From positions 5,851,815 through 5,915,814 of the forward strand of contig CAIIXF020000003.1 in NCBI GenBank assembly GCA_903813345.2: a stretch of DNA of 64,000 bases, written 5' to 3'. Below are positions 1 through 12,570 of the stretch, piece after piece (within the stretch, counting starts at the first letter, position 1; every line of letters begins with the position of its first letter). The position numbers were made by a program, and so were the translations under genes. Under the pieces are notes generated by a model. It had not been told where the DNA came from, ran no database searches, and was given only the letters and a program-made list of their open reading frames with translations. Source of the DNA: Owenia fusiformis (Eukaryota; Annelida; Polychaeta; Sabellida; Oweniidae).

Positions 1-1914
1 TCAATTTTCGATGACCAAAATTATGCTGTAAACAATGGATAGCACGAGTTTTCCCTATGGGAAAATAACATGGGATATGTGATTTTTAACTTTTAACGCA
101 TTTCAATACCCGTTTTCAGAAGTTGTTTATGGTTAAATCGAGAAAAACAAGATCCTCTTTTAAGAAAATAATCCTAACATTTTTTAAAAAGTGCCCAGAT
201 GGGGTCCTTAAAACCATAATTTTGAGAGTGGGATTGATATTTTACTATCACGGGAACTTCACTTGAAAGAAAACATATTGTTTTTTATAAAAACCACTGT
301 ATTTATTGCCAGAAAGTAATCATGGTGAAAGATATGACCGTCTAAAATCACTTGCCATACTGCACATGGACCTTTAACAAATTAGACACTGATGCAGTAA
401 AGTAAATATTAAACATATATAGTACTTATTAATACAGTTTAGTCAAATATTTGGCCACACCATACTGTCTCTGAGCATCCTTTAAGTACATGTGTGCAAG
501 CAGCAATTTAAACAATTTAAAGGGGCCATAAAGGATAAGAGATGAGCTGAATATTTCAATTGAATTTGGATATTTTAGCACTTTACATCAAATCTTTTTT
601 AATTTGATTCCACATTTTGCAGCATACATTGCTACCAAATTCATTATTCATAAGCCCTGTCACTATCATTACATTAGATGAATATGTAGAATATTATTGA
701 ATGACATGTTAACATCAACTTTCACAATTGGTAATTGCACAGGGTGTCCAACAGTCCATAAAGTCTCTTTACAATTCCAATACACTTTATGGACACCATG
801 TATAATCACTTTGCTTAGACCTGATGCAATCTTACAACATGGTAGCTAAATCATGTTAGCTACAGCAATTCTTGTTGCATACATAAGTCATAAGATAGCA
901 CCAATTTTTAATATCTTGTTTTGATTATGTTTGAACCATGTTTCATGTACTGTCTCTTCTTATGGCTTTATATATACAATATCTAATCACTACAATAAAA
1001 TAATAATTATACTAATGTATACATATCTACATTAATACATACACTACACTACACTACACTTCCTTAAATTCCCTGCAAGTAAACATAAATACTTGTAAAT
1101 AGTACATTGTACTATTTATGGGATGAACGATGAATGAAACTAAAATATGCAATACTATAATGGACTGCGTTTGCAATAACCAATTAATAAAGAAGGCCAT
1201 ATTTTGTTGTCCTATTTTGAAGCAACAAGATTACAAACTTGTATATAAAGCACTGAATAAATGAAAACAAGAAGAACCAAAGATGCCACTGAACTTTCAG
1301 TTTAAGTAATGAGTTACTGCTGAAAGCCAGCTTAACCCCAGACCCATAGCTAGCTTTTGCTAAGGGGGTGGGTCAGTTTTCAAAAAAATCCAAGGGGGTT
1401 ATTTGACAAGTTTGGATCAAGATTCAAAATAACTTCAAAAGTGTTCAAAATGGTGAAAAATTGCATGATTATGAACAAGTTTTTGCCCAGGGCCCCCTGG
1501 CTATGGGGCTTTACCTCAACCAACATCAGAATAATGACATATCCCATTTAATGACACAGTCATCATAAAGTAACATAACCAATCATGAAATGATATGCTC
1601 TAATAAATAAAATAAAATATTTACAACAGACTTTTTACATATAAAACTAAGGACAAAATGTATCTAAAACTAAAGTTATATTGGGAGATTATGAATACCT
1701 GTAATTTTTATATAGTTCATGCGCTTATATGACACAAAGTATAATACATGTATATAGAAGAGTTGTGGACTGGGAGGTTTTGGATACAGGTAGATTTATC
1801 AATTTAACCAAATAAAGTCAATAAATTCATCAAATATAATTAAATAGTTATTGAGATTTCCTTTTGTGAAGTTATAGTAGAGAATAATACATATTAACAT
1901 GTTAAAATACAAGA
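1..1914. other. 3' flank of the ZNF507-like gene, no gene seen
   Basis: This stretch is AT-rich and I find no coding exon in it on either strand. It presumably holds the 3' UTR of the zinc-finger gene that ends at 1915, but I could not fix a polyadenylation signal. Visible structure includes a short ACACT repeat near 1038-1060, an imperfect hairpin at about 742-800 whose arms share GGTGTCCA and TCCATAAAG, and a possible short inverted-repeat element at about 1335-1515 whose ends read CCCCAGACCCATAGC and GGCTATGGGGC. Confidence 0.5.
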
Positions 1915-4900
1915 TTAATCTAAACTAGATCTAGCCTTCCTTCTGTCATGCATCAGTTTTCTTTGCGACTTACGCACCAATAAATTTGGTTTTTTACTCG
2001 ATCTCATGTTCTCTTGTGGCACTTCAATATCTGATTTCCTCACACGTTTTCTAGATTTTCTTTCTGATGGCGACTTTTTGGTTTGTGCTTCATGTAATGG
2101 TGATTTTTTGTCCTCAATAGAGTTAATGTCCTCATCATCTTTGGCATCTTTATTAAGATCTGTGGTATCAGTTTGTACACTAAGAGGCAAAGCCTCTTGG
2201 TGTTTTATTTCCAATGTGTGTCTTATCACATCAGAGTGTGATTTCATATGGTCGCTAAGCAATGGTTTATCTATAGTCTCAAAACCACACTGACAACACC
2301 TAAATGTCACAAAACAATACTTTTCTTTGCCCTTATAATCAAATGGTTGCTCTGGCATTTTATCAGGTTTTAATTCTGATTTTTTCAACTCAGCAACGGA
2401 TGTCATGTTGTCAAAATCAATTGCTGCATTTATGATTTCATTTGTGATTTCGTAACTATAGTTTTCATCACTTGCGTGACGCCACATGTGTGACTTGAGG
2501 GAGGGGAGATGGTGACACACATAACCACACAAGTTACATTTGTACTGTTCTAGTGGTTGCTGGACATATCTCTGGTCATTTATGTGACGTTTCATATGTG
2601 ATTTAAGACTCCGTAAAGACATGGCAGAGAAGTCACATTGTCCACACTTGAGTATGCTGGCCTCATCATGTACTTTCATGTGAAGCTTAACAGCAGGGTA
2701 AGTAGTGCTGGTGTACTCGCAATGTTCACACTTGTATTTTACATTATCGCTAGATCCTTCCTCCTCCTTTTGTGATTTGTTCCCTAGATGGCACTCCTCT
2801 GCATGTTCCCGAGCCTCGTTTTCATCTCCTGCGACAAACCTACACTGGTTACATTGATACGCCGTATTAGATGTAACACTTTTACGACATTTTTCAGAGT
2901 GTGCTGACAGATCAGAATATTCCATTAACTGGTGACACACTGAACACTTGAACATCTTCACTTCATGGTCTAACATATGGACACGAAATTTCATGGCATC
3001 CTTTGTTTCAAAGTCACATAGATCACACATGAAGGATTCTAAGTAGTTATGTGCCCTGAGATGGGCCCTGAGTTGACTCTTATAACTGAACACAGAGTCA
3101 CACAGCTTGCAGGAATATGTTCGAACCTGAAATACAACAGGAACAGTGAAATAATACGAAGTTGAGATCAACCATGAGAGACATACAAACTGTAAACTGA
3201 CACTTCCATGTAAGATAAATTTCTTTGTGAGTATACCTGTTTTTGATTTTAAAAAATAGCTCAAAATTTCACAATAAAGCAATTGTTAAAATCACACAAT
3301 CTAACATTACTCAATCGAAACTTTTCTTGTTTCCCATTTTTGTGACATATTTTGTTTTTGAGCCAGAGCTCTCAGCCCAATCAAAGTTTTCCTGAAACCA
3401 AAAATCAGGCAGCTTTCTTACATGTATATCCCAAAGGAGAACAGTAATATTTCAATTTCAGGTGAAATGATACAACATGTACATACCTTGCAATGAAGTA
3501 ACATGTGGTCCTGCAAACTCTCACTAGATGGGGCTATATATGTACAGAGGGAGCACTCAAATGGTTTCTTTGACTTGTGGAATCGCATGTGTTGCTTCAT
3601 ATAAGAAACACTGGCACTTGTATAGTGGCACAGCTTACATCTACAAGTGATAAAAATGAATAAATAGTCTAATTTTGAAGCTACAATAAAAAAGTAGTGA
3701 GAGAAAGTACAAGAGTCTACAAGTATAAAATGCACATGTAAACAATATAACAGCATTTACACTGCTTAATGGACACAAAGAAAATTTAGGAAAGAGAAAA
3801 ACAATCCCTCTTTAAAAACTACAATTCCAACACATGATGAGATATCCACTTATGGACATGTCACACTTCACACTGTATAGCATGTTACACTTCACACTGT
3901 ATGACATTCATCACACTTATGGACATGTCACACTTCACACTGTATGGCATGTTACACTTCACACTGTATGACATTCATCACACTTATGGACATGTCACAC
4001 TTCACACTGTATGGCATATTACACTTATGGACATGTCACACTTTACACTGTATGGCATATTACACTTATGGACATGTCACACTTCACACTGTATGGCATG
4101 TTACACTTCACACTGTTTGACATTCATCACACTTATGGACATGTCACACTTCACACTGTATGGCATATTACACTTATGGACATGTCACACTTTACACTGT
4201 ATGGCATATTACACTTATGGACATGTCACACTTTACACTGTATGGCATATTACACTTATGGACATGTCACACTTCACACTGTATGGCATGTTACACTTCA
4301 CACTGTATGACATTTATCACACTTATGGACATGTCACACTTCACACTGTATGGCATTCATCACACTTATGGACATGTCACACTTCACACTGTATGGCATT
4401 CATCACACTTATGCTTCACACTGTATGGCATGCTACACTTCACACTGTATGACATTTATCACACTTATGGACATGTCACACTTCACACTGTATGGCATGT
4501 TACACTTCACACTGTATGACATTTATCACACTTATGGACATGTCACACTTCACACTGTATGACATGTTACACTTCACACTGTATGGCATGTTACACTTCA
4601 CACTGTATGACATTCATCACACTTATGGACATGTCACACTTCACACTGTATGGCATATTACACTTATGGACATGTCACACTTTACACTGTATGGCATATT
4701 ACACTTATGGACATGTCACACTTTACACTGTATGGCATATTACACTTATGGACATGTCACACTTCACACTGTATGGCATGTCACACTTCACACTGTATGA
4801 CATTTATCACACTTATGGACATGTCACACTTCACACTGTATGACATGTTACACTTCACACTGTATGGCACGTTACACTTCACACTGTATGACATTTATCA

Positions 4901-7900
4901 CACTTATGGACATGTCACACTTCACACTGTATGGCATGTTACACTTCACACTGTATGACATTTATCACACTTATGGACATGTCACACTTCACACTGTATG
5001 GCATGTTACACTTCACACTGTATGACATTTATCACACTTATGGACATGTCACACTTCACATGCACACTGTATGGCATGTTACACTTCACACTGTATGACA
5101 TTCATCACAGTCACTTATGGACATGTCACACTTTACACTGTATGTCATGTCACACTTTACACTGTATGGCATGTCACACTTCACACTGTATCGCATTCAT
5201 CACACTTATGAACATGTCACACTTTACACTGCATGGCATGTTACACTTCACACTGTATGACATTCATCACACTTATGGGCATGTCACACTTCACACTGTA
5301 TGGCATGTTACACTTCACACTGTATGACATTCATCACACTTATGGGCATGTCACACTTCACACTGTATGGCATGTTACACTTCACACTGTATGACATTCA
5401 TCACACTTATGGGCATGTCACACTTCACACTGTATCGCATTCATCACACTTATGGGCATTTTACACTTCACACTGTATGGCATTCCCTATTTCCAATTAC
5501 CTAAAGAATCCCAATGTGTCACTGTCCCTGATCCACTCCACTTTGTCATTACTCTCAAGTACGTCATCTTTTGGTTTACGGGAGAGTGACACTTTCTTGT
5601 TACGCCCCCTGGCACGAGGAACTGACACCACAACTTTTTCCTCCACAGATTCCTCAGCACTCTCACCCCCTGCAAGCCAGTTTAGTTTATAATATAACAA
5701 CAATAGGCATTTTGCCATTACAATGAAACAAGGATATACTGATAACATTCATCGGTCATAGTTTAGCTTTCAGGTAGCAATGTTTCCAAGCAAAACTAGA
5801 CAACAGCAACGCCAAAGCGTAGCAAATCCCATCGAACAGCCATGGCTGGTATTTTTACAAACAAAGTATATAGCAAAAATGGCAGCCATTTTTCAAAATG
5901 GCCACTTTCTACCAAAAGTGTCCACCCGTGTAGCTCAGCGGCAGCACAGGTACCTCTTACGCAATACATGTAGGTCCCGGATTCGATCCCCGGTTCAGGC
6001 AAGACTAAATTTGCTTGTTTGCGTGAAGTACTTCAGGGTGTTTGACTGAGTGGTCCGCAACTCGTACAAAAAGGCTGTGGTGTGTACTTATATGCCTATG
6101 TATAAGTGCACATAAAAGAACACAGGGCTCTTTCAAGGAGGGCTTTCTGGGTCTATCTTCCATGTTAATTATGTTAATTACGACCGTATATACGGGACAT
6201 ACCCAAGAGGTATTGCTCACCTTCATTGGTGGTAAACAAAATACAATACAAAAAAAATTAGACAGTGTGCCATGCTTATAGTATTCACATACCAAATATG
6301 AACAAAATCGCTCCACTACTTTTCGAGTAAGAGTAAAATATGTTAAAATGGTGGTCATTTTTCAAAATGGCCACCTTTAACCAAAAGTGTCATTAGACAG
6401 TGTGACATGCTTATAGTATTCACATACCAAATATGAACAAAATCACTCCACTACTTTTCGAGTTAGAGCAAAAATGGCCATCATTTTAAATGAGTGGCGA
6501 TTTTGAAAATAGCCTTTCGAGCAGAACTTCTACCCCCATAGGGTATATGTATACAAAATATGAACAAAATTGGGCCAACGGTATTTGAGTTATTGCCCGA
6601 ACAGACGTACGGAGGGACAGATGGACGGACGGAGGCATTCCCTATATCCCTCCTAACTTTGTTCGATGGGATAAATAGAATGTGAAATATGATTAATTAA
6701 ATATAAGTTTTACAGGCAGTCAATGAAAACTCAGAGGAACGAAGATACAATTTAGAATTTTTGTTATCAAACATGTCAAAGAGAGAACTTTAGAACATGC
6801 AACACTTGACTGACCTGGAAAGGTTGCTTTTACTTATTCATCTAATCATTTATCTCTTAAATGAAACAATAAATGATAACTATACCTGATTTCGACCTCT
6901 CTCTTAGTTGCTCAATGACAGCCAGTAACGAACTACAAATCCCAGACTTTGGTTTAGAGTCATCCGTCCCCTGGGAGTCAGTAACACTCACTGGTGGGCT
7001 ATTACGATCAGGCTCATGGTCCCCCTTTTGAGAGTCTTCTTGTTTTAAAGGCTGTCCAACAGGGTAAGCTGGGTTATAATTGGGGCCTTTTTTAAGTAAG
7101 GAAAGAAGTGTCAGGGCGGAGTCATCATCAGGAAGGGGTTTGTAAGGGTGTCGGGAAATCGGCTGTAAAGCCACATAGGCTGGGAGATCACCATGCTGTC
7201 CAATGTCAGGGGCTCTAGGGCTGTTATGTCTGCTGTCAACCAGGGTAAACCTAAAAAACAGATAATCATTTCAAAGATAATTCAAACATTGAAGTTTGCT
7301 TAAGCATTTGTTCTAAACACACATATTTATTATTTTACCAGAAATGTACAATAGGTCTGGTCATAATGTAAAGTACATTCTCGCATATAATTTTGATATT
7401 CTAAATTCATATTTCGACATTATGACCGATGAATACATACCTTAGGGCTAGGCACAAAAGCTTTCGAACCCACTCCCTTCAGTCATTTGGGGTACAGAAA
7501 ATATTTGTGCCTAGCCCTGTGGTATGATTTGTCGATATAAGACCTGCTCTTCGGTTAATATTTCTTAATTCAATACAAGGGAAAAGTGTTCTCTAAGACA
7601 GGCCTCTTAATACATAATTTAGAATAAATTGACTTTGGACATTGAACCTTCTTTTCTGTAATTACTGAAACTCATGTGTGGGTATACTTTTCAATTATGG
7701 AACCTGTCATACTGCTCACTAGATGAGCATTTCATTTCAAGCTTTCTTTTACATTTTCAGAATAGAAAGTCAATGTCAGTTAATGTCCAAGTCTATTGAA
7801 CATGTAAGTTTCAATTAGGCCTATCATGATTGTAAATTTTAAAAGAAATTCTGGTTACTAAAGGGGCAAAATTACAGCTACTGTATTTAAGATTTATAAT

Positions 7901-10900
7901 CCAGTGATATTATTATTTCATACCTGGGTGTGTTGTAGCCCTCTGTGACATGTTCTACAACAACATTGTTCTCTTGATTCTGAAATTCAAACATCATATT
8001 GCATGTTTTGTTAAAACCATAGTGTTGTCATACTGTGTATTGGTGCTGTCATTATACTACATATGTATAAAATGTAGAGAAACCTTCGAGGTCTTTGATT
8101 TAATGAATATAGAAATGAGGCATGTTTTATTCTTAAAATAATTCTGTGTGAGGTCAATTAATAAACATCAAGTTGCCTGCACACTTTGTTAGCCAAACAG
8201 TGAGTGTTCTTGAGATATCAAAGGTAATATTTTTCCATAAGTCAATATGAGGTTCACCCATCTAATGTTTAGTACATGTACTGTACAATAATTATGGAAT
8301 GTGTTTTACTAGCATCTAATTGTTCATCATAACATTGTAGCAATGCTACTAGTATATTCTTTGGTTAGAAGACTTATAAAAGAGGATTTACCTTCACAGT
8401 GGCTGCTGGAGGAATAAATGCTTCCTGAGATGTCTTGGTGCAATTTTCCAAATGGTGGCAATCAACATCCATGTCATGGCCCTCAAGTTCATCCTCCTCC
8501 TCTTCATTATCAGCTTCCCCTTCATCAGTATGGGTGTTATCTTCATAAACCTCCATCTCAAGTGCTTCTTCATTGTGTTCTTCAATGCTATCATCTTGTG
8601 ATGTCACAATATGCTGCTCACTGTTAGCATGAATGCTTATGTCACATTTGGTTTCTCTACAATCTGTTGGCTTGCTTTTATTGTGTACATTTACATGCTT
8701 GCTGGGTTCTTTATTTGACTTTGATAAATCAGCTGAATCTGAACTAGCATATATTGCCATCTGTTCATTTATTTTTTCTGTATCCCTTTGTGCATTTATA
8801 TGGCTTGTGGGTCCTCTGTCCTCTCTGTTGATCATTGGTTCAATATTTAAAGGAGACTGTTTCCCAGAGTACTCATTTTCACTTGGTATTGTTTCAATGT
8901 CCTGGTTTGGTTTGAGGTCCCTAATTGTGACCTGCTGCTTCTTGGGAACCATTGTAACTATCATCTGATTTTCTGGTGTCTCTTGGTCTTTGGAAGGTGT
9001 GCTCCCTTGTGGTTCATTCATTTCTACCTTTATGGGTTCATCCACTTTGAGAATTGCTGTATGCTGATCAATTAATTTAACTCTTGTGTTCTTTCCAATT
9101 GTAAATATATTGTCATGTGGATTACCAAGAGCTTCAGGCTTGTTTCTTGTACCAGTTGAAGGGGTCTTCCTAGTCTGAGCGAGTGGAGTGCCCTCATAGA
9201 TGCTAAGGGGTCCATTTTGAAACATGGGATAATCTATGTCTTTATGACCAGTATGCTTCCATATGTGGGACTTGATTGTACGTTGGCTTTCACACTGATA
9301 TCCACAAACCCTACAATAAAACATTCCAATTGTGGCATTGAAGCTAAAGGCCTTTGATGTATTTTCTTTGGCCATTGTGCACTTTGTAGTGGAAGGTGCA
9401 GGGGCGCCTGAACTGACTGGAGAAGCTGGGAGTTTAGGCTTGTGGGACAACATGTGTGTGATGAATGGGTACACCTGGGTGCTTTTGAAACTACAGTCTC
9501 CGCATAAGTATTCTGTGGGGTCAGACCCAGTTGCCTTTGGAGTACCTCTTGTGGAGTCAGAACTACTTAACCCTTGGGTCCTTCTTATGGGGTCAGATCC
9601 ACTTGTCTTGTTGCTTTCTCCTCTTGTGTTGGGGGCTAAACCAGAAAAGCTTGTCCTAGGAGCTTGACTGAGAATAGTCCTGAGGGTACCTGTTGCATCA
9701 GATGTGCTAGGTAACTCCCCCAGGGGCTTCCCAGACATGTAAGCCTTAGGACTGCCTGTTAATCTCACACTCTCATGTATCTTTGAGTTGATGCTTAACC
9801 TTGGGGAGGATCTTTCACCACTTTCCCTGTTTCTTGGCACTATGGATGGGCTGTTCTCGCATGGGGCATTTACAACCTCAGCTTTGCTGGTATTTGGAGC
9901 GAGAGAAATTTGGGCTTTGTTGTTGCCTGTAGGGGTCAATCTGTCACTAACTGCGCTCTTCTTATTGGTATCAAGCATAGCAAAGGTGGGGTTGCTTGCT
10001 GAAGCACTCGGAGTATCACCTTGGACATGTTGCCACATATGCTGTTTCAACTCAGACTGATTTTTAGTCTCATAACCACACACTGAACATTTCATAATGA
10101 GTGACTTGTTGCTCCCTGGTGCAGGTGGTGACTTAAGAGTCAGGGGAGCCTTCAAGGGAACTGATCCTTTTTTAGGGAAAACTTGAGGAGTTGGGACATG
10201 CAGTTCTTTTATATGAGCGACCATATCTTCATTCTTGCTACACTCATGATCACATATACTACACTTGTAGAGAAATTCAACCGGTTTATCAGCTTGTTTA
10301 GCTGCCCTGCTTGGTGACTTCTTGTGACCAGTATCAATATGTGCAACAACTCTCTCTTTGGCCACTGTGAAGAAGTTGCACTCGGAGCAAAAAAAGACCT
10401 CTTGTTTTCCATGTGCAGATCTCATATGCTCAACAATGTTTTCTTTAGATTCACATTCAAGTTTAAAGTCGCAGATCTCACATCGTGTTGCATGCATTTT
10501 AATATGGTTCGTTAAATGTCCCTTTTTGCGAAATGTAGCATTACACTGAGTGCACTCAAACGGTCGATCATTGCTGTGTATAATCAGATGTTCTTTTAAA
10601 GAATGGCTTCGCTTACCAGCATAGTCACAAAAGGGGCACTTGTATATACGAGAGGCATTATGCACCAAATCAATATGCTGTTTGAGATAGTGTTTGTTTG
10701 CGCTTGAATAGTCACATTCTTCACATTTGTGAACTGATTCAACGACAACAACAGAACTAGCATCAAGGTTATCTTTGGCTTGAATATCTTCATGATGCAT
10801 CACCTTGGTAACATCTTGACTAGTGCCTTTTAAAGCTGATGAGATTTGACTATCAAGGTCACAGATCTGTTTTTGGTCTGCAAGATCAGACAAGATTCTT

Positions 10901-11127
10901 ATGGAAATCTGAGATTGGCCCGCAGGTCTAGTTGGAACATTTGGTGCTTCTTCTATAATTTCAACAACAATCTCTTGTGGTTTCCCATCAGGAGGTGTTA
11001 CTGAGGCAGACTGGCTAGGTCCTACAGATTGTGGATTCTCAACAATCTCTGTCAACTTGTCAATGACAGCAGATAGTGCAGCTTCACCAACATGGATATC
11101 AGTCACCTGATCTAGTTGATCAGACAT
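1915..11127 (-). CDS. ZNF507: ZNF507-like multi-C2H2 zinc-finger protein, 6 coding exons, 1563 aa
   Basis: This is a probable nuclear DNA-binding regulator. Coding exons in transcript order are 11127-8392 (continuing 5' as UTR to the acceptor at 11177), 7979-7924, 7250-6886, 5669-5501, 3640-3487 and 3126-1915; the phases agree throughout and give 1563 aa. I count about 19 C2H2 or C2H2-like fingers: nine in the first coding exon, two in the fifth and eight in the last. Family-specific stretches recalled from vertebrate ZNF507 are present: GYVCHHLPSLKSHMWRHASD, a CHYTSASVSYMKQH finger, the linker SLLAVIEQLRERS just before the fifth-exon fingers, and a C-terminal CCQCGFETIDKPLLSDHMK finger. An acidic run and an SPSERKSRKR basic patch lie outside the fingers. 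The start at 11127 was chosen because the longer reading frame begins inside an intron, upstream of a TTTATGTTGCAG acceptor. The introns hold a 1.65-kb minisatellite and a SINE. Orthology is inferred from remembered sequence. Confidence 0.88.
3839..5490. repeat. 1.65-kb higher-order minisatellite in a ZNF507-like intron
   Basis: The array is made of related subunits of about 17 to 24 bp that mix in changing order: CATGTCACACTTCACACTG, CATTCATCACACTTATGG, CATATTACACTTATGG and CATGTTACACTTCACACTG. Larger blocks of several subunits recur, so it is a higher-order array. It produces overlapping long open frames on the plus strand in more than one phase, which reflects the repeat rather than coding. 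It ends about 12 bp downstream (in transcript sense) of the 5' splice site of the exon at 5669-5501. Confidence 0.95.
5826..6672. mobile_element. Non-autonomous DNA element with internal repeats, TCCCATCGAAC ends
   Basis: The ends are inverted copies of ATCCCATCGAACA, and the interior consists of degenerate repeats containing AAAATGGCC and AAATATGAACAAAAT followed by a GACGGACGG run near the right end. The same architecture appears in a second, longer copy at about 41484-42772 and as a fragment near 20040. A SINE is inserted in it. No open reading frame suggests a transposase. The exact left boundary is uncertain because both copies share a further GTAGCAA to the left of the inverted repeat. 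Confidence 0.7.
5921..6258 (+). mobile_element. tRNA-derived SINE
   Basis: A tRNA-like head carries a pol III A box (TAGCTCAGCGG, 5931-5941) and a B box (GGATTCGATCC, 5979-5989) at normal spacing. A roughly 240-bp unrelated body containing AAAAGAACACAGGGCTC follows, then an A-rich tail with AAAATACAATACAAAAA. The insertion interrupts a repeat unit of the surrounding DNA element: ACCAAAAGTGTC lies on its left and TTAGACAGTGTG on its right, and these are contiguous in the uninterrupted neighbouring unit near 6380-6405. Confidence 0.85.
7438..7524. repeat. Short hairpin element in a ZNF507-like intron
   Basis: The arms AGGGCTAGGCACAAA and TTTGTGCCTAGCCCT are perfect inverted repeats bracketing about 50 bp, with TACC and GGTA just outside them. 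It looks like a miniature foldback element or a stable intronic hairpin. Confidence 0.6.
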
Positions 11128-11252
11128 TTTCGCACCACTATACGAAGGTGAACTTACATAGCTTTCTTTCTTATCAACTGCAACATAAATCAAACAAATA
11201 CTTGATTTTAACATTCTGAAGTGACTTTGTCAAACTACATGTATCATCATTG

Positions 11253-11500
11253 TCAAGGCCAGAGTGCACTTTGGAATTTTTTTGCAATTTTGAAAAGTAA
11301 ACCACTGAATATTCTAGTTATTCAAACATTCTGAAGAATTATCAACCCTCAATTAATAGTCTTAGTACACTAATACATCTTTTGTGCAAGAATGAAAGAT
11401 GTATATGATGTGTGGAATGAGTTATGTTTATCTGAAAATAGCACATGGTCATGAAAATAGCACATGGTCATGAAATTTCATCAAAGTGCACTCTGACCTT
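11253..11500. mobile_element. Miniature inverted-repeat element upstream of ZNF507-like coding exon
   Basis: Inverted ends AAGGCCAGAGTGCACTTTG and CAAAGTGCACTCTGACCTT differ at one position and lie about 245 bp apart in the intron between the 5' UTR exon and the first coding exon. It has no coding content. The interior contains a tandem duplication of ATAGCACATGGTCATGAAA. Confidence 0.6.
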
Positions 11501-12192
11501 TAACCGTTCGATGCCATGGTTCTTTGCCATTTATCGTTTGGAAGGTTTTGATTCAAGAATAACAATACTGGGAGTAAGACTAACAATTACACTGTCTTTA
11601 AATTAATTGGTGTCAATACCAGTACATGTAGTTGCGCTGACAAAGGGTTTGAAAATCAAAATACATGTTTCAATGAGTATAGTCTAGACTTGTAAATATA
11701 ATAATGTTTTTGGCAATGTATTTGGACTTCTCGGTTCTTTTCGATACACCTATTTTAATGGATGGAATTCTCTGGGGATTTGGAAAATGCTAATCAAAGT
11801 AACAGCTTTGTTCAATGAATCTTTGTAGATCTACATGTACGTTGTACAATGCATGGAAAGCGGTCTGTCGAATCGGTTTTTACAATAATATATATTCACA
11901 GTAGACTTGGTACTGGGTAATAATGGACTCAAATAGATGTTCATATTAAATGGTATGCAATACTATTTATAATTATTTCACACAGAAATCCTTCCAACCA
12001 TGCTCTTTTGCATTGACACAGATGCAGACATTGCTTGTGAACTGTCTGTGAAGATGAAGACCAGATCACAAGCACGGATTTCTAACCATAAATATCAGCC
12101 AATAGAAAATTGATCGTCTATAAAACAATTTGGATTAATAAAGCACATGATAATCTTATTTAGATAACAATAACATAACAATCATATCTTAC

Positions 12193-12570
12193 CGAATCAT
12201 TGCAGATATTGGATGAAATCTGGCTCGAATTTCATCTATTTTCTGTTCAAGATGGCGACTGAGGGATCACGTGACTACTTCGTACGCCAAATTAAGTCAC
12301 ATGACCGTCCGAGACTTATAGATAATCTATTTTAGACTTTCTGAAGTCATTGATAATTCCATTCTATACTATGTGAGAAAAATTGTACCAAGCCTCATTA
12401 GTTCTTCTCACTGGAAGGATGTTCCTTCAGGTAATATCTCCCTGTAATAGGAGAATCGAATTTTAAACATAAAATTAAATTTCAAATCTCGAAATTTCTC
12501 CCGAGATTACACCTTTTTAATATTTTTTGAAAGTGCCACGTTTGTGCAGAAAAATTCCACAAAACACACT
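12193..12570. promoter_or_regulatory. Probable bidirectional promoter of ZNF507-like gene and DAD1
   Basis: The two genes are head to head. On the minus strand a likely 5' UTR exon ends at a GGTAAGA donor at 12193 and includes a CCATCTTGAACAG segment near 12245-12257 (minus-strand sense). On the plus strand the DAD1 start codon is at 12571. Less than 400 bp separates the two. The interval has CACGTGAC at 12270-12277, an E-box/CLEAR-like site, and ATCACGTGACTAC around it. Transcription start sites are not visible; the shared promoter is inferred from spacing. Confidence 0.55.

Noticed and set aside
3901-5692. Many overlapping open frames of 60-183 codons on the plus strand
   Set aside because: They are translations of the minisatellite in different phases, with the same words recurring and no known domain. 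The array lies in an intron of the opposite-strand gene.
5921-6000. A functional tRNA gene
   Set aside because: A and B boxes are present, but the cloverleaf does not close convincingly and a ~240-bp body with an A-rich tail follows, so it is a SINE head.
12544-12570. DAD1 starting at the upstream in-frame ATG
   Set aside because: It would add nine residues not found in the family; the ATG at 12571 gives exactly 113 aa.
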